This document shows positions 1 through 8,972 of a DNA stretch of 64,000 nucleotides, piece after piece. Position 1 is the first letter of the stretch. Each line of letters starts with the position of its first letter. The notes below the pieces were generated by a model, which saw only the letters and a program-made list of their open reading frames with translations, had not been told where the DNA came from and ran no database searches. The position numbers and the translations under genes are program-made. The DNA is from Thermosipho ferrireducens. Its GTDB lineage: Bacteria; Thermotogota; Thermotogae; Thermotogales; Fervidobacteriaceae. Location of the stretch: positions 1,364,001-1,428,000 of the forward strand of contig NZ_CP071446.1 of assembly GCF_017358165.1 (NCBI RefSeq), read 5' to 3'.

Positions 1-486
1 AAGTTCCACTCCTATATAACCTGCCCCAATTACAACAATGTTTCTGGCATTTTTAGAAGAATTTATTATATCCTGCGCATGGTTAAAATTTTTTGACAAT
101 TTTACTCCTGGAAGATTTATACCTGGAATATCCGGAATAATTGGCCATGAACCTGTAGTTATAATAAGTTTGTCATAATTATCTTCGAATATCTCTCCAC
201 TTTTAAGGTTTTCAACTATCACTTTTTTATTTTCGAAGTCAATCTTTTTTACATTGTGTAACATTTTCGTCGCTACTTTCATTTCTTTAAGCTTTTCTGG
301 AGATGAATAAAAAAGTTTTTGTGGATCTTTTATTACTCCGCCAACGTGAAGAGCGATTCCGCAAGAAAGAAAAGATATGTTGTCATTTCTCTCATACACG
401 GTGATTTCAATATCTGGATAAAGCTTCTTTGCTGTGGTTATAAATGCGGTGCCCGCGTGTGTACATCCAATAACAATAATTTTCAT
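1..486 (-). CDS. NADH oxidase / CoA-disulfide reductase family flavoprotein (partial)
   Basis: The first 162 codons are present; the 3' part lies outside the window. The family are FAD- and NAD(P)H-dependent enzymes with one redox-active cysteine (water-forming NADH oxidase, NADH peroxidase, CoA-disulfide reductase), used for oxygen or peroxide removal in anaerobes. Visible are the FAD-binding start with GCTHAGTA (family His at residue 10), the redox Cys at residue 42 in NISFLSCGIAL, and a second dinucleotide motif GAGYIGVEL at the truncated end. The ATG at 486 follows an AAAAGGAGG site. His10 and Cys42 fit a Nox/Npr-type enzyme; which substrate it reduces cannot be decided from this part. 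Confidence 0.9.
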   Translation of the reverse strand, partial: MKIIVIGCTHAGTAFITTAKKLYPDIEITVYERNDNISFLSCGIALHVGGVIKDPQKLFYSSPEKLKEMKVATKMLHNVKKIDFENKKVIVENLKSGEIFEDNYDKLIITTGSWPIIPDIPGINLPGVKLSKNFNHAQDIINSSKNARNIVVIGAGYIGVEL

Positions 487-706
487 TTTTCCCCCTCCTT
501 TTCAAGCAAATAATGCTCTTTCCTGATTATATTATATTTCAGAAAACTTAGTTAGTCAATATATAATAAGGTATACCTAATATATGAAATAGTACATAAT
601 GTAGAATTTTTCAAGATAACTACTTAAAACTCTCAGTTTTACAAAATAATGTAAGTTTGATAGAATAGTGAAAAAGAACAGTTTAGCAATAGACGGAGGT
701 GAGGTA

Positions 707-1255
707 ATGAAAGTACCGATGAAACCTTTTTCTGCTATGGGGAAGTTTTTGTTAACAATGTTGGTTATTGGGGCAACACTTATGTGGATAACATTTGTTT
801 ATTTTTATTATTCTTTACCTGAACAGATAATCACAAAATTTAGTTTTAAAGGAGAGCCACTTAACTATGGAAGTAAAATATCTCTCTGGTTTTTTCCTGT
901 AAGTTTTTCTATAACACCTTTGCTTATATTTTTTCTGTCCATATTTAGATTTTCTATTTTTAACAAAGCTCCTTACATAATGAATTTACCAGCTTTTTAT
1001 ACAAATTTGAATAAGATGCCTCTTGAACAACAATCAATATGGTTAAATAAAGCGTTTGAAATTGTTTTAATTATAGGTAATGCGGTCACTTATTTGCTTT
1101 TAGCCCTTGAATATGGAACACTTGTTGGCATTAAAACTCAGGAATTACCTTCATGGTATGTACCTGCCGTATTTTTGCTACCAATTTTATTGGTTCCTTT
1201 AGTTATATGGTTGTTGTATAGATTAAATAAAAAAATGGAAAAAGAGATTGAGTAG
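707..1255 (+). CDS. DUF1648-like multi-pass membrane protein
   Basis: This is a 182-residue protein with about four hydrophobic segments (near residues 15-35, 65-85, 125-145 and 155-175) and a charged C-terminus. The stretch LPEQIITKFSFKGEPLNYGSK after the first segment resembles the DUF1648 signature found in SdpI-like and other small membrane proteins. The ATG at 707 is preceded by GGAGGTGA; an in-frame GTG at 668 has no ribosome site and is rejected as the start. It is a single gene with no operon partner. The function is unknown; an SdpI-type immunity or signalling role would be a guess. Confidence 0.75.
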   Translation: MKVPMKPFSAMGKFLLTMLVIGATLMWITFVYFYYSLPEQIITKFSFKGEPLNYGSKISLWFFPVSFSITPLLIFFLSIFRFSIFNKAPYIMNLPAFYTNLNKMPLEQQSIWLNKAFEIVLIIGNAVTYLLLALEYGTLVGIKTQELPSWYVPAVFLLPILLVPLVIWLLYRLNKKMEKEIE

Positions 1256-1275
1256 GCGAAAATATAAATACTAAA

Positions 1276-2205
1276 TTATCTTAGAATTTGTTTCTCCTTC
1301 AGATTCTTTTCTAAAAATCTTTCGACTTCTTTTCTTTCTGGAATAGAAGTTTGAGCACCACTTCTTGTAACAGATATTGCTGATGCGGCGCATGCGAAAA
1401 TTAAACTGTATTCTATATTCTTTGTCTCAAATAGTGCAACAGCAAAAGCTCCGTTGAACACATCTCCGGCTGCTGTGGTATCTTTTGCTTTAACTTTGAA
1501 TGCAGGAATTTTTACTTTTCTGGAACCATCGAAATATAAGACGCCTGCTTCTCCGAGCTTTATTATCATTCTTTTTAAACCAAACTCCTGGAAATTTTTA
1601 AAACTTTCATCAAAAGAAATAAATTTTCCGAAAAATTTATTAGATAGTAATTTTGTTTCTTCCTCGTTAGGTGTTAAAAAATCGACGTACCTGAAAATTT
1701 CTTTTTCGATACCTTCAACAGGAGCAGGATCAAAAATAACAAGCTTTCCGTTTTCTTTAAAAAGTTTTGCAACCTCCAGACTGGTTTTAAATGGTATTTC
1801 GTTTTGTAAAAGCACAATATCGTTTTTTAATAACATTTCTTTTTTCTTCAATACTAAATCAATACTGAGTTTCCTGTTTGCTCCAGGGTAAATTATTATT
1901 CTATTTTCCCCTTGCTCTGTAACTTCAATAAAAGCAAGTCCATTATAATCATTTACAATTTCATATCCTCTAATTTTCAACAGGTTATAACTTTCCCTAA
2001 GTTTTGCTCCATAAGAATCGTTTCCAAGACAGGTCAGAAACAATACCGGGAAATTTGTAAGTCTGGCAACTGTTACCGCTTGATTGGCACCTTTTCCACC
2101 AGGAAAATAATGTAGGTTCATAGCTTTTTGAGTTTCCCCGGGAAGTGTAAACTTTTTTACATTTAAAACAATATCCATATTTGAACTTCCAACGATTGAA
2201 ATCAT
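1276..2205 (-). CDS. rbsK: Ribokinase
   Basis: It phosphorylates D-ribose to ribose-5-phosphate with ATP in the cytoplasm, feeding the pentose phosphate pathway. The 309-residue PfkB-family protein has the N-terminal substrate signature GSSNMD followed by FPGGKGANQAV, and the C-terminal ATP/anion-hole motif DTTAAGDVFNGAF with the catalytic Asp. Its length is normal for ribokinase. The ATG at 2205 lies 3 bases after the rbsR stop and has AGGAGAGGAT upstream. It is the last gene of the rbsDACBRK operon, so it is presumably induced with ribose uptake. Confidence 0.95.
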   Translation of the reverse strand: MISIVGSSNMDIVLNVKKFTLPGETQKAMNLHYFPGGKGANQAVTVARLTNFPVLFLTCLGNDSYGAKLRESYNLLKIRGYEIVNDYNGLAFIEVTEQGENRIIIYPGANRKLSIDLVLKKKEMLLKNDIVLLQNEIPFKTSLEVAKLFKENGKLVIFDPAPVEGIEKEIFRYVDFLTPNEEETKLLSNKFFGKFISFDESFKNFQEFGLKRMIIKLGEAGVLYFDGSRKVKIPAFKVKAKDTTAAGDVFNGAFAVALFETKNIEYSLIFACAASAISVTRSGAQTSIPERKEVERFLEKNLKEKQILR

Positions 2206-2208
2206 TTT

Positions 2209-3195
2209 TTATCCTCTCCTTGTTGATCCTCTTATTACAAGTTGAGGTTCCAGAATTATTCCTTCCGTATTTATCTGTTTTTCTTCTATGATTTTGACCA
2301 ACAATTCAGCGGCTTTCATTCCCATTTCATACATTGGTTGTCTGACAGTTGTCAAAGGAGGTTTATAGTGTTTACTAAAAGGTATGTCATCAAATCCTGT
2401 AACACTTACATCTTCTGGTATTTTAAATCCTCTATCTTCCAGGGCATCTATCACGCCATATGCGATCAAATCATTTCCACAAACAATTGCATCGGGCATT
2501 TTTTTCATCTTTTTTCCAAAATTATAACCAGCTTCATACGAAAAGTTCGTATAAAAATGTGTGAATTTAAGTTTTTTTTCTCCCATGACTTTTTTAAATG
2601 TTTCATATCTGATCTTTGCGCTAAAAGTTTCTTTATTTCCATTGATAAAAACAAATTCTTTATGGCCAGTGACTGTTAGATAATCTAAAAGTTCATACAT
2701 CCCTTTGCTATTATTCACAATTACATAAGAAGCGCTAATACCCTGTATGATTCTATCAAGAAAGACGACATTAAATCCACGTTCAATTTTCTCTGCAAGT
2801 ACTGGGTTAAAATTACCTGTACCAGTAAAGAGTAAACCGTCAATATGCTTGGAGATAAGAGTTTCCAAAAGTTTTACTTCCTGTTTTTCATCTTGATCTG
2901 AATTACATAAAATTAATGTATAATCCCTTTGTCTTAAGTAATCCTCCGCACCTCTCACAATGTTTGCAAAAAAAGGATTGGTAATATCTGGAATTATAAA
3001 ACCAATTGTTCCTGTCTTACCTTTTCTTAAACTTTTTGCTATATTACTTGGCATATAATCCAACTTTTTTATGGCATTTTCTACTTTTTCCTTCAAATCA
3101 TCTGAAACTGGAGCTGAGTTATTTAAAACTCTCGAAACTGTTGAAATAGAAACTCCAGCTTCCCTTGCTACATCCTTTATGCTTACTCTTTTCAT
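2209..3195 (-). CDS. rbsR: LacI-family ribose operon repressor
   Basis: This is a 328-residue LacI/GalR regulator. The N-terminal helix-turn-helix reads SIKDVAREAGVSISTVSRVLN, followed by the hinge helix (residues about 46-58) and a periplasmic-binding-protein-like effector domain that starts at TGTIGFIIPDITNPFFA. It sits between rbsB and rbsK in the ribose operon, so it most likely represses the operon and is released by ribose. The double GAAAACGTTTTC palindrome upstream of rbsD is of the type LacI-family proteins bind. The ATG at 3195 has AGGAGGAATT upstream. Confidence 0.92.
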   Translation of the reverse strand: MKRVSIKDVAREAGVSISTVSRVLNNSAPVSDDLKEKVENAIKKLDYMPSNIAKSLRKGKTGTIGFIIPDITNPFFANIVRGAEDYLRQRDYTLILCNSDQDEKQEVKLLETLISKHIDGLLFTGTGNFNPVLAEKIERGFNVVFLDRIIQGISASYVIVNNSKGMYELLDYLTVTGHKEFVFINGNKETFSAKIRYETFKKVMGEKKLKFTHFYTNFSYEAGYNFGKKMKKMPDAIVCGNDLIAYGVIDALEDRGFKIPEDVSVTGFDDIPFSKHYKPPLTTVRQPMYEMGMKAAELLVKIIEEKQINTEGIILEPQLVIRGSTRRG

Positions 3196-3211
3196 ATAAT
3201 TCCTCCTAAAT

Positions 3212-3235
3212 ATGGGGGGGAGAAATTCCCCCCAT
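3212..3235 (-). terminator. Intercistronic hairpin between rbsB and rbsR
   Basis: An inverted repeat with G-rich and C-rich arms (ATGGGGGG against CCCCCCAT) lies in the 71-base gap between the rbsB stop and rbsR. On the transcribed strand no T-run follows the stem, so it looks more like a partial terminator or an mRNA-stabilising hairpin. Such a hairpin would keep the binding-protein message above that of the downstream regulator and kinase. This role is inferred. Confidence 0.55.
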
Positions 3236-3266
3236 AAAAACTTTGTTCTTATTAATATTTATTATA

Positions 3267-4142
3267 TTACTTAATCACAAGTTTAAGTTCAACAGGAATA
3301 TAAATGCTTTGAGTTTTAAGATATTCAAAGGCTTTTTCCACAGCTTTTTGTCCCATTAAGTATGGCTGCTGTGCGATAGTTGCTGCCATTTCACCTTTTT
3401 TTACAGAATCAATTGCATCGGGAATTGCATCAAATCCAACTACCATTATTTTATCAAGTTTTCCCGCAGCTTTAATTGCTTCTATAGCCCCCAATGCCAT
3501 TTCATCATTTTGTGCAAAAACTGCATCAATATCTGGATAAGCTTCTAACAAGTTTTCCATAACAACAAGACCTTCAGCCCTATTAAAGTTCGCTGTTTGT
3601 CTCGCAACAAGAGTCAGTCCTGGATATTTTTTAAGTTCAGTTTCAAAACCAAGTCCCCTATCTCTTGCAGCAGAAGTTCCAGGAATCCCTACTAATTCAA
3701 CTACTTTACCTTTCCCGTTTAACTTTTCGGCAATAAATTTTGCAGCCATCATTCCACCTAAAACGTTATCGGATGCAATATGAACTATAACTTTTCCACC
3801 GTTTGACGCTCTGTCAACAGTAATTACTGGAATATTTGCTTTGTTTGCTTCCTCAACAGCTGTAACAATTGCATCACTGTCTGTTGGATTGATAATTATC
3901 AAATCTACTCTCTGTTGAATTAAATCTTCGATGTCGTTTAACTGTTTAGATGGTTTGTCCTGAGCATCGACAACGATTAAATCGATCCCCAATTCTTTTG
4001 CTTTGTCAATTGCCCCATCCCTTAAAGTTACAAAAAATGGATTGTTGAGAGTAGAAAGTGATAACCCTATCTTATACTTTGCACCCAGTACTGTAGCAAC
4101 TAATAAAACCAACACAAAAATTACCAAAATCGCTTTTTTCAT
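3267..4142 (-). CDS. rbsB: Ribose ABC transporter, substrate-binding protein
   Basis: This secreted sugar-binding protein of 291 residues captures ribose and delivers it to RbsC. A signal peptide is visible (MKKAILVIFVLVLLVATVLGA), followed by the mature start KYKIGLSLSTLNNPFFVTLRDGA typical of family 4 periplasmic binding proteins. Also visible are DAQDKPSKQLNDIEDLI, INPTDSDA and NDEMALGAIEA. An in-frame GTG at 4151 overlaps the ribosome site; the ATG at 4142 is 8 bases after GGAGG and is chosen. It lies third from last in the rbs operon. Confidence 0.95.
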   Translation of the reverse strand: MKKAILVIFVLVLLVATVLGAKYKIGLSLSTLNNPFFVTLRDGAIDKAKELGIDLIVVDAQDKPSKQLNDIEDLIQQRVDLIIINPTDSDAIVTAVEEANKANIPVITVDRASNGGKVIVHIASDNVLGGMMAAKFIAEKLNGKGKVVELVGIPGTSAARDRGLGFETELKKYPGLTLVARQTANFNRAEGLVVMENLLEAYPDIDAVFAQNDEMALGAIEAIKAAGKLDKIMVVGFDAIPDAIDSVKKGEMAATIAQQPYLMGQKAVEKAFEYLKTQSIYIPVELKLVIK

Positions 4143-4189
4143 ACCACACACCTCCTTTTGAGTAACGTGGATTTTATTGAATCCAACAT

Positions 4190-5116
4190 TTAAGTTTCTC
4201 TTTCCAATAAGACGGCTATCAAGATAACAATTCCTTTTACTGATTGCTGGTAAAACGGTGATACATTTAGTAAATTTAAACCGTTATTCAAAATTCCCAT
4301 AATCAATGCTCCAAATAATGTTCCTATAACTGTACCTTTACCACCTGCAAGACTGGCACCACCCAAAACGACTGCTGCTATTGCATCAAGTTCATATCCT
4401 GTTCCAAAAGTTGGTTGCGCACTATTCAAGCGTGATGTAAGAATAATCGCACTAACAGCTGAAAGTACTCCGCTGAGTACGTAAATAATTATTTTATATC
4501 TATCAACTTTTACACCGCTTAATTTTGCAGCAGTTTCATTTCCACCAATTGCATAAGTGTATAACCCCAATTTTGTATAGGTTGAAATAAACCAGATAAG
4601 CATAAAAAGTCCAAACATAATAATGACAGGTACTGGAATACCTAACATTTCTCCTCTTCCAATTACTCTAAATGACTGAGGGAATCCAGTTATAGGCATT
4701 CCTTGCGTATATACAAGTGTTAAGCTCCTTCCTATTGCCATAGTCGCAAGAGTAACTATAAATGGTTGAATTCTACCTTTAGCAATTATTATTCCATTGG
4801 CAGCGCCCATTACTGCCCCCACTAAAAGTGCGACAACTATACCTAAAAATACGGAGCCTCCTTTTAAAATTGAGGCCATTACGACCGCAGAAAGAGCAAA
4901 TATTGAGCCTACTGATAAATCTATTCCGCCTGAAATAATGACAAGAGTCATTCCAAAAGCAATTACTGCCTGGATTGAAACCTGTCTAAAAACGTTAACA
5001 AAATTTGACACCGTTAAAAATCTATCACTTAACAATGAAAAGAAAAGGACGATTCCAAAAAAACCTACAATTGCTGGGTACTCTTTCATCTTTTTCAGAA
5101 TATTTTTCCACTTCAT
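4190..5116 (-). CDS. rbsC: Ribose ABC transporter, permease
   Basis: This 308-residue inner-membrane permease of the BPD_transp_2 family forms the ribose channel. It is strongly hydrophobic with about 8-10 membrane segments. Family motifs include VIISGGIDLSVGSIFALS and the EAA-like loop DAIAAVVLGGASLAGGKGTVIGTLFGALIMG. The ATG overlaps the rbsA stop by 4 bases (ATGA), so the two are translationally coupled. Substrate assignment rests on rbsD, rbsK and rbsR in the same operon. Confidence 0.94.
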   Translation of the reverse strand: MKWKNILKKMKEYPAIVGFFGIVLFFSLLSDRFLTVSNFVNVFRQVSIQAVIAFGMTLVIISGGIDLSVGSIFALSAVVMASILKGGSVFLGIVVALLVGAVMGAANGIIIAKGRIQPFIVTLATMAIGRSLTLVYTQGMPITGFPQSFRVIGRGEMLGIPVPVIIMFGLFMLIWFISTYTKLGLYTYAIGGNETAAKLSGVKVDRYKIIIYVLSGVLSAVSAIILTSRLNSAQPTFGTGYELDAIAAVVLGGASLAGGKGTVIGTLFGALIMGILNNGLNLLNVSPFYQQSVKGIVILIAVLLERET

Positions 5117-6597
5117 TTAACATCAACTCCTGTTGCAAGTTTTAAAATATTTTCCTGATTAATATCTTCTTTTTCTAGAATTCCCATTGATCTTCCTCTA
5201 TGCATTACCATTACCCTATCACAAAGACTTACAATTTCTGGTAGTTCGGAAGAAATAAAAACAATTCCTACGCCATTATTGGCTAGTTTGTTGATTATAT
5301 TGTAAACTTCTACCTTTGCTCCTACATCGATTCCACGAGTAGGTTCTACTAGAAAAAGTACCTTTGGTTTTTTTCTAAGAACCTTTGAAAGTATAACTTT
5401 TTGTTGATTTCCACCAGATAAGGTTTTCACTTTTTGTTTTTGTGAAGACACTTTTATTGCGTATTTTTTAATTTCCTCAAGAGCAATTTTTTTGGCCTTT
5501 TTCCAGGACAATACACCAAAACTAGAAATTTGTTCAGCATTCTGAATGGATATGTTTTTTACTACATCTAACTCGAGAATCAATCCCATTTTTTTTCTAT
5601 CTTCTGGAACAAGTGCTATTCCATTTTTTAAAGCATTAACAGGACTGTTGATCTTCTTAATTTCTTTTCCATGTAATTTCAAACTTTCCCACTTTGATGG
5701 TAAATATCCATACAATCCAAGTGCAATTTCAGATTTACCAGCTCCTACCAACCCTGCCAGGCCAAAAATCTCTCCTTTTTTTAAAGTAAAAGAAATGTCT
5801 TTAACAAAATTTTCAACAGATAACTTCTTAACTTCAAAAATTACTTTGTCAGACACCTTGTTAAATTTTGGATACATTTCGTCTATCTCCCTACCTACCA
5901 TCATTTTAATCAGATTCTCGCGTGTAAAATCAGAGATTTTTCCTGCACCAATAAGTTTTCCATCTCTTAATACTGTAACTCTGTCAGCTATCTCAAAAAT
6001 CTCTTCCAGTCTATGAGAGATGAAAATTACTGATATTCCTCTCTGCTTTAAATTCCTGATAATTTCAAATAATCGCTTTGTTTCATGGTCAGTGATGGTT
6101 GCAGTTGGTTCATCCATGATTATTACCTTTGCCTTCAAAGAAAGAGCTTTTGCTATTGATACAAGCTGCTTTTCAGACGTGTTTAATTCCCGAATTTTTG
6201 CCGCTGCTTTTAACGGGAAATCAAGAGCATCCAATAATTTTTTAGTTAATGAAAACATTTTCTTTTTTGAAAAAATAAAAGATTTAACATTTCCCACAAA
6301 AATGCTTTCTGCGACTGTTAAATCTTCAAACAAATTGACTTCCTGGTGTATTGTTGCTATTCCTGCATTAATTGCCTCGGTTGGACTTGAAAAAAATAGT
6401 TCTTTATCAAAATAAATCATCCTTCCACTATCAGGCTTGTGAACACCACTTATTATCTTTATCAAAGTACTTTTTCCTGCACCGTTCTCTCCTAAAAGTG
6501 CATGAACTTCTCCTTTGTTTAAATCAAAATCCACTTTATCCAGAGCAAGAACTCCGGGAAATTGTTTTATGATCTTCTTCATTTTCAAAATTTGCAT
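5113..6597 (-). CDS. rbsA: Ribose ABC transporter, duplicated ATPase
   Basis: This 494-residue protein with two fused ABC domains energises ribose uptake. The first half has Walker A GENGAGKST and Walker B VIIMDEPTA; the second has the degenerate Walker A GLVGAGKSE and the signature LSGGNQQKV with LFLVEPTRGID. The degenerate second site is the usual condition in sugar-type RbsA/MglA proteins. The ATG at 6597 overlaps the rbsD stop and lies 7 bases after GGGGTGA; a TTG one codon upstream is less likely. Confidence 0.95.
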   Translation of the reverse strand: MQILKMKKIIKQFPGVLALDKVDFDLNKGEVHALLGENGAGKSTLIKIISGVHKPDSGRMIYFDKELFFSSPTEAINAGIATIHQEVNLFEDLTVAESIFVGNVKSFIFSKKKMFSLTKKLLDALDFPLKAAAKIRELNTSEKQLVSIAKALSLKAKVIIMDEPTATITDHETKRLFEIIRNLKQRGISVIFISHRLEEIFEIADRVTVLRDGKLIGAGKISDFTRENLIKMMVGREIDEMYPKFNKVSDKVIFEVKKLSVENFVKDISFTLKKGEIFGLAGLVGAGKSEIALGLYGYLPSKWESLKLHGKEIKKINSPVNALKNGIALVPEDRKKMGLILELDVVKNISIQNAEQISSFGVLSWKKAKKIALEEIKKYAIKVSSQKQKVKTLSGGNQQKVILSKVLRKKPKVLFLVEPTRGIDVGAKVEVYNIINKLANNGVGIVFISSELPEIVSLCDRVMVMHRGRSMGILEKEDINQENILKLATGVDVK

Positions 6598-6983
6598 CAA
6601 AAGATCACCCCGGAAACTAAAATAGCATTTGAATAGGGAATTATTTCGCCTGTTCTAACCACCGCCACTGTATCTTCGGAAATCTTTTTCAATTCGGTAT
6701 GAGAAACTTTTAGTATCTCAGCATTTGGCAAATATTTAACAATCATTGCAACAAATTTTTCATTGGATTCTTCTGCCACAATTACTTTTTCAACGTATAA
6801 CTCTTTTAATATAACTTTTAAGACTTCTTCAAAACAAGGCTTTTCTTTGTCAATAACTAAATCTATTCTTTCTACATTCTTTGGTACTGGAAAACCTAAA
6901 TCCACAATTGCTAATTTATCAAGATGTCCCATTGAGGCTATTACCTGTGCCAATTTAGAATTAAATATCCCATCTTTTTTCAA
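6597..6983 (-). CDS. rbsD: D-ribose pyranase
   Basis: It interconverts the pyran and furan forms of ribose before phosphorylation. The 128-residue protein matches RbsD (MKKDGIFNSKLAQVIASMGH, DLGFPVP, RTGEIIPYSNAILVSGVIF). The start is taken as the TTG at 6983, 6 bases after GGAGGTGA. A longer reading to 7025 would run through the operator palindrome and add 14 residues foreign to the family. It is the first gene of the operon, followed by rbsA with an overlapping stop and start. Confidence 0.92.
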   Translation of the reverse strand: MKKDGIFNSKLAQVIASMGHLDKLAIVDLGFPVPKNVERIDLVIDKEKPCFEEVLKVILKELYVEKVIVAEESNEKFVAMIVKYLPNAEILKVSHTELKKISEDTVAVVRTGEIIPYSNAILVSGVIF

Positions 6984-6997
6984 ACTTTCACCTCCTG

Positions 6998-7025
6998 TTG
7001 AAAACGTTTTCGAAAACGTTTTCAA
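6998..7025. promoter_or_regulatory. Double LacI-type operator of the rbs operon
   Basis: Two directly abutting copies of GAAAACGTTTTC (7000-7011 and 7012-7023) lie in a 28-base perfect palindrome that begins and ends with TT/AA. Each 12-base copy is itself a perfect palindrome with the central CG typical of LacI/GalR operators. The site lies just before the rbsD ribosome site and downstream of the predicted promoter, a roadblock or occlusion position. RbsR, encoded in the same operon, is the obvious candidate ligand. Confidence 0.85.
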
Positions 7026-7029
7026 ACAA

Positions 7030-7059
7030 ATGCTATCAAAATAATAAGTGTAATGTCAA
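7030..7059 (-). promoter_or_regulatory. Predicted sigma-A promoter of the rbs operon
   Basis: On the minus strand TTGACA (7059-7054) is followed after 18 bases by TAGCAT (7035-7030). The elements sit immediately upstream of the double operator. The -35 box is a perfect consensus and the -10 box is weaker. Confidence 0.6.
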
Positions 7060-7234
7060 ATGTAAATGTTGTACAAAAATTTGTAATTTTTATTTGAGAT
7101 GACTATTAAAAGGTAATAATGGTTGTTTTTTGAAAATTTTACGATATAACTGGAAGGGGAGTGTCAAACACTATTTTATTATTAGCGGTTTGTATAAATA
7201 CAAAATGAATTATGGTAGTTTGCAAATAAAAGAG

Positions 7235-7840
7235 TTAAATTTTCTGATTTATGTTTATTAATTTACGCATTCTGTAAAAGCAGAAGGTATTTTTCAGCTT
7301 AACTTGATATTTTTTCACAATTTTGAACCCAAATTTTTTGTATAGTTTGACAGCAACGTCGTTATCACTTTCAACATCAAGGACCAGATAATTGTAATCG
7401 TGTGACAAAACTTCATTTTCTGCTGCTTTTAAAAGTTGCTTGCCGATTCCTTTTCCTCTATACTCTGGATAAACAGCTATATTACTTATGTAGTACTCAT
7501 CCTGTTTAAAATTATTTATTCTATTCATTTTTAGAAAAGCTTTTATGTTTTTTAAAAATAGAATGTTTAGATGTAAAAGCATGTAAATACCTGTTTTTAA
7601 GTTCTCATGATTTTTCTCTTTCCACCCATACGATAAGATCATTCCAGCAACTTTTGTCTTATCCATTGCAAAAAGGGTATGTTTATAACTAAACAAATTT
7701 TTGGTTTTTACAAAGAGTTTTTCAAAAAGTTGCTGGCATCTCTTTCCAAGAAATTGTGGAAAAAATTCCGGGGCACTTAAAAGCATTAAGTTTGAAAAAT
7801 CATATTTTTGAGAAGGGAGAGCTTTTACAATTTCTGTCAT
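7235..7840 (-). CDS. GNAT-family N-acetyltransferase (RimI-like)
   Basis: This is a 201-residue acetyl-CoA-dependent acetyltransferase. The acetyl-CoA binding motif A is clear near residues 122-140: YISNIAVYPEYRGKGIGKQLL, followed by DVESDNDVAVKLYKKFGF typical of RimI-type proteins. The N-terminal half is unusual, with no recognised domain. The ATG at 7840 has AAGGAGAGAT upstream. No neighbour suggests the acceptor, which could be a protein N-terminus or a small molecule. About 210 bases on each side hold no gene. Confidence 0.85.
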   Translation of the reverse strand: MTEIVKALPSQKYDFSNLMLLSAPEFFPQFLGKRCQQLFEKLFVKTKNLFSYKHTLFAMDKTKVAGMILSYGWKEKNHENLKTGIYMLLHLNILFLKNIKAFLKMNRINNFKQDEYYISNIAVYPEYRGKGIGKQLLKAAENEVLSHDYNYLVLDVESDNDVAVKLYKKFGFKIVKKYQVKLKNTFCFYRMRKLININQKI

Positions 7841-8057
7841 AATTTATCTCTCCTTATTACGTGTATACCATTAATATTTTATCATTTTTTTATCCGATAA
7901 TGACAGCATAATTAACAAAAAAAGAAATTCCACGTTTTGATGAAATAGTATGGAAAGAAAGGGGAGTATACTATTTTTTAAGGGAGTTGTTTAAATAAAA
8001 CGTTTATATGAGGGTGCTATCAACGGTGATAGTACTGTCGGGGATGTACAGAAAATG

Positions 8058-8951
8058 TCATTGATAATTTTCAAGGGTTTTTAATATGCTTTTATAATCA
8101 TAGAAGTTATACCATATACCATGATCTCTATTGATTCTAAGTTCTTTTTGTAAAGGAATCAACAATCTATGATAAACTTTTTGAATGTGCTTCTTTTTCA
8201 TGTGAATTTTTATTCCTTCTGGTAAAATACCTATCAATATATCTAAATTTAAAATGTTAAATAATCCATCAATGAAACCAAAGTATTCATTTTGATTATT
8301 GAATTTAGATACCGCTATCGAAAGAGTTTTTATATAAAAAAACTTTATGTTTTCTAAGAGTTTCAAAAAGTTATCTTTATCAATTGGTTCAAGGTAGATG
8401 ATATCTAAAATGTCTTCCAATCTTTTTTCGAGTAAGAACTTTGACATATAATAAAATTCGTTACTTCTAGCAGTTCTCAGAGCCGCGGTGTCTGTGTAAA
8501 GTCCAACTGCAAAAGCAAGAAGAATATCTTCTGAAAGTTCTATTTCATTGACAATGGAAAGTTCATACAGGTTTACAACGTTGGCACTTGACGGTTGTGA
8601 ATAAACATACATGGCATTTTTCAGGAAAGCACTATCCCTTCCATGGTGATGGTCAAAAATGACGTACTTATTCTTTTCAAGGGGGAGGAAATCAACATTT
8701 TCTTGTTTTTCGGTGTCATATATGAAAAATAAGTCGTATTCTTTGTAATTTAACTTTTTTTCAGGAGTAAGATTGAGTTTCTTAACAAGTCCATAAGCAC
8801 TTCTTAATTCTAACGCCGGGATATAATAATCACCACCAAACACCTTTAACCCCCAGAAAACTGAGGCTATTCCGTCACAATCTGAGAACGTATGAGTTGT
8901 ATGTAAAATCTTTTTTCCTTTTGAAAATTTCAATAAATCCTTGAAATTCAT
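8058..8951 (-). CDS. DHH-family phosphoesterase
   Basis: This 297-residue protein has the metal-binding motifs of the DHH superfamily: HTTHTFSDCDGIAS near the N-terminus, YDTE near residue 93 and FDHHHG near residue 113. The family includes nanoRNases, pAp phosphatases, c-di-AMP phosphodiesterases and RecJ. The length fits the short NrnA/pAp type, but the C-terminal DHHA1 region is not obvious and GGGxxxxAG is absent. The substrate is therefore uncertain. It follows the HD-GYP sensor gene by 21 bases and is probably co-transcribed. Confidence 0.8.
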   Translation of the reverse strand: MNFKDLLKFSKGKKILHTTHTFSDCDGIASVFWGLKVFGGDYYIPALELRSAYGLVKKLNLTPEKKLNYKEYDLFFIYDTEKQENVDFLPLEKNKYVIFDHHHGRDSAFLKNAMYVYSQPSSANVVNLYELSIVNEIELSEDILLAFAVGLYTDTAALRTARSNEFYYMSKFLLEKRLEDILDIIYLEPIDKDNFLKLLENIKFFYIKTLSIAVSKFNNQNEYFGFIDGLFNILNLDILIGILPEGIKIHMKKKHIQKVYHRLLIPLQKELRINRDHGIWYNFYDYKSILKTLENYQ

Positions 8952-8972
8952 ATTATTCGTCCTGCCAAACTA

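Noticed and set aside
5546-6016. Open frame antisense to rbsA
   Set aside because: It mirrors rbsA coding sequence and has no independent signal.
8015-8050. Small hairpin CTATCA-ACGG-TGATAG downstream of the DHH gene
   Set aside because: Only six pairs and no T-run; too weak to call a terminator.
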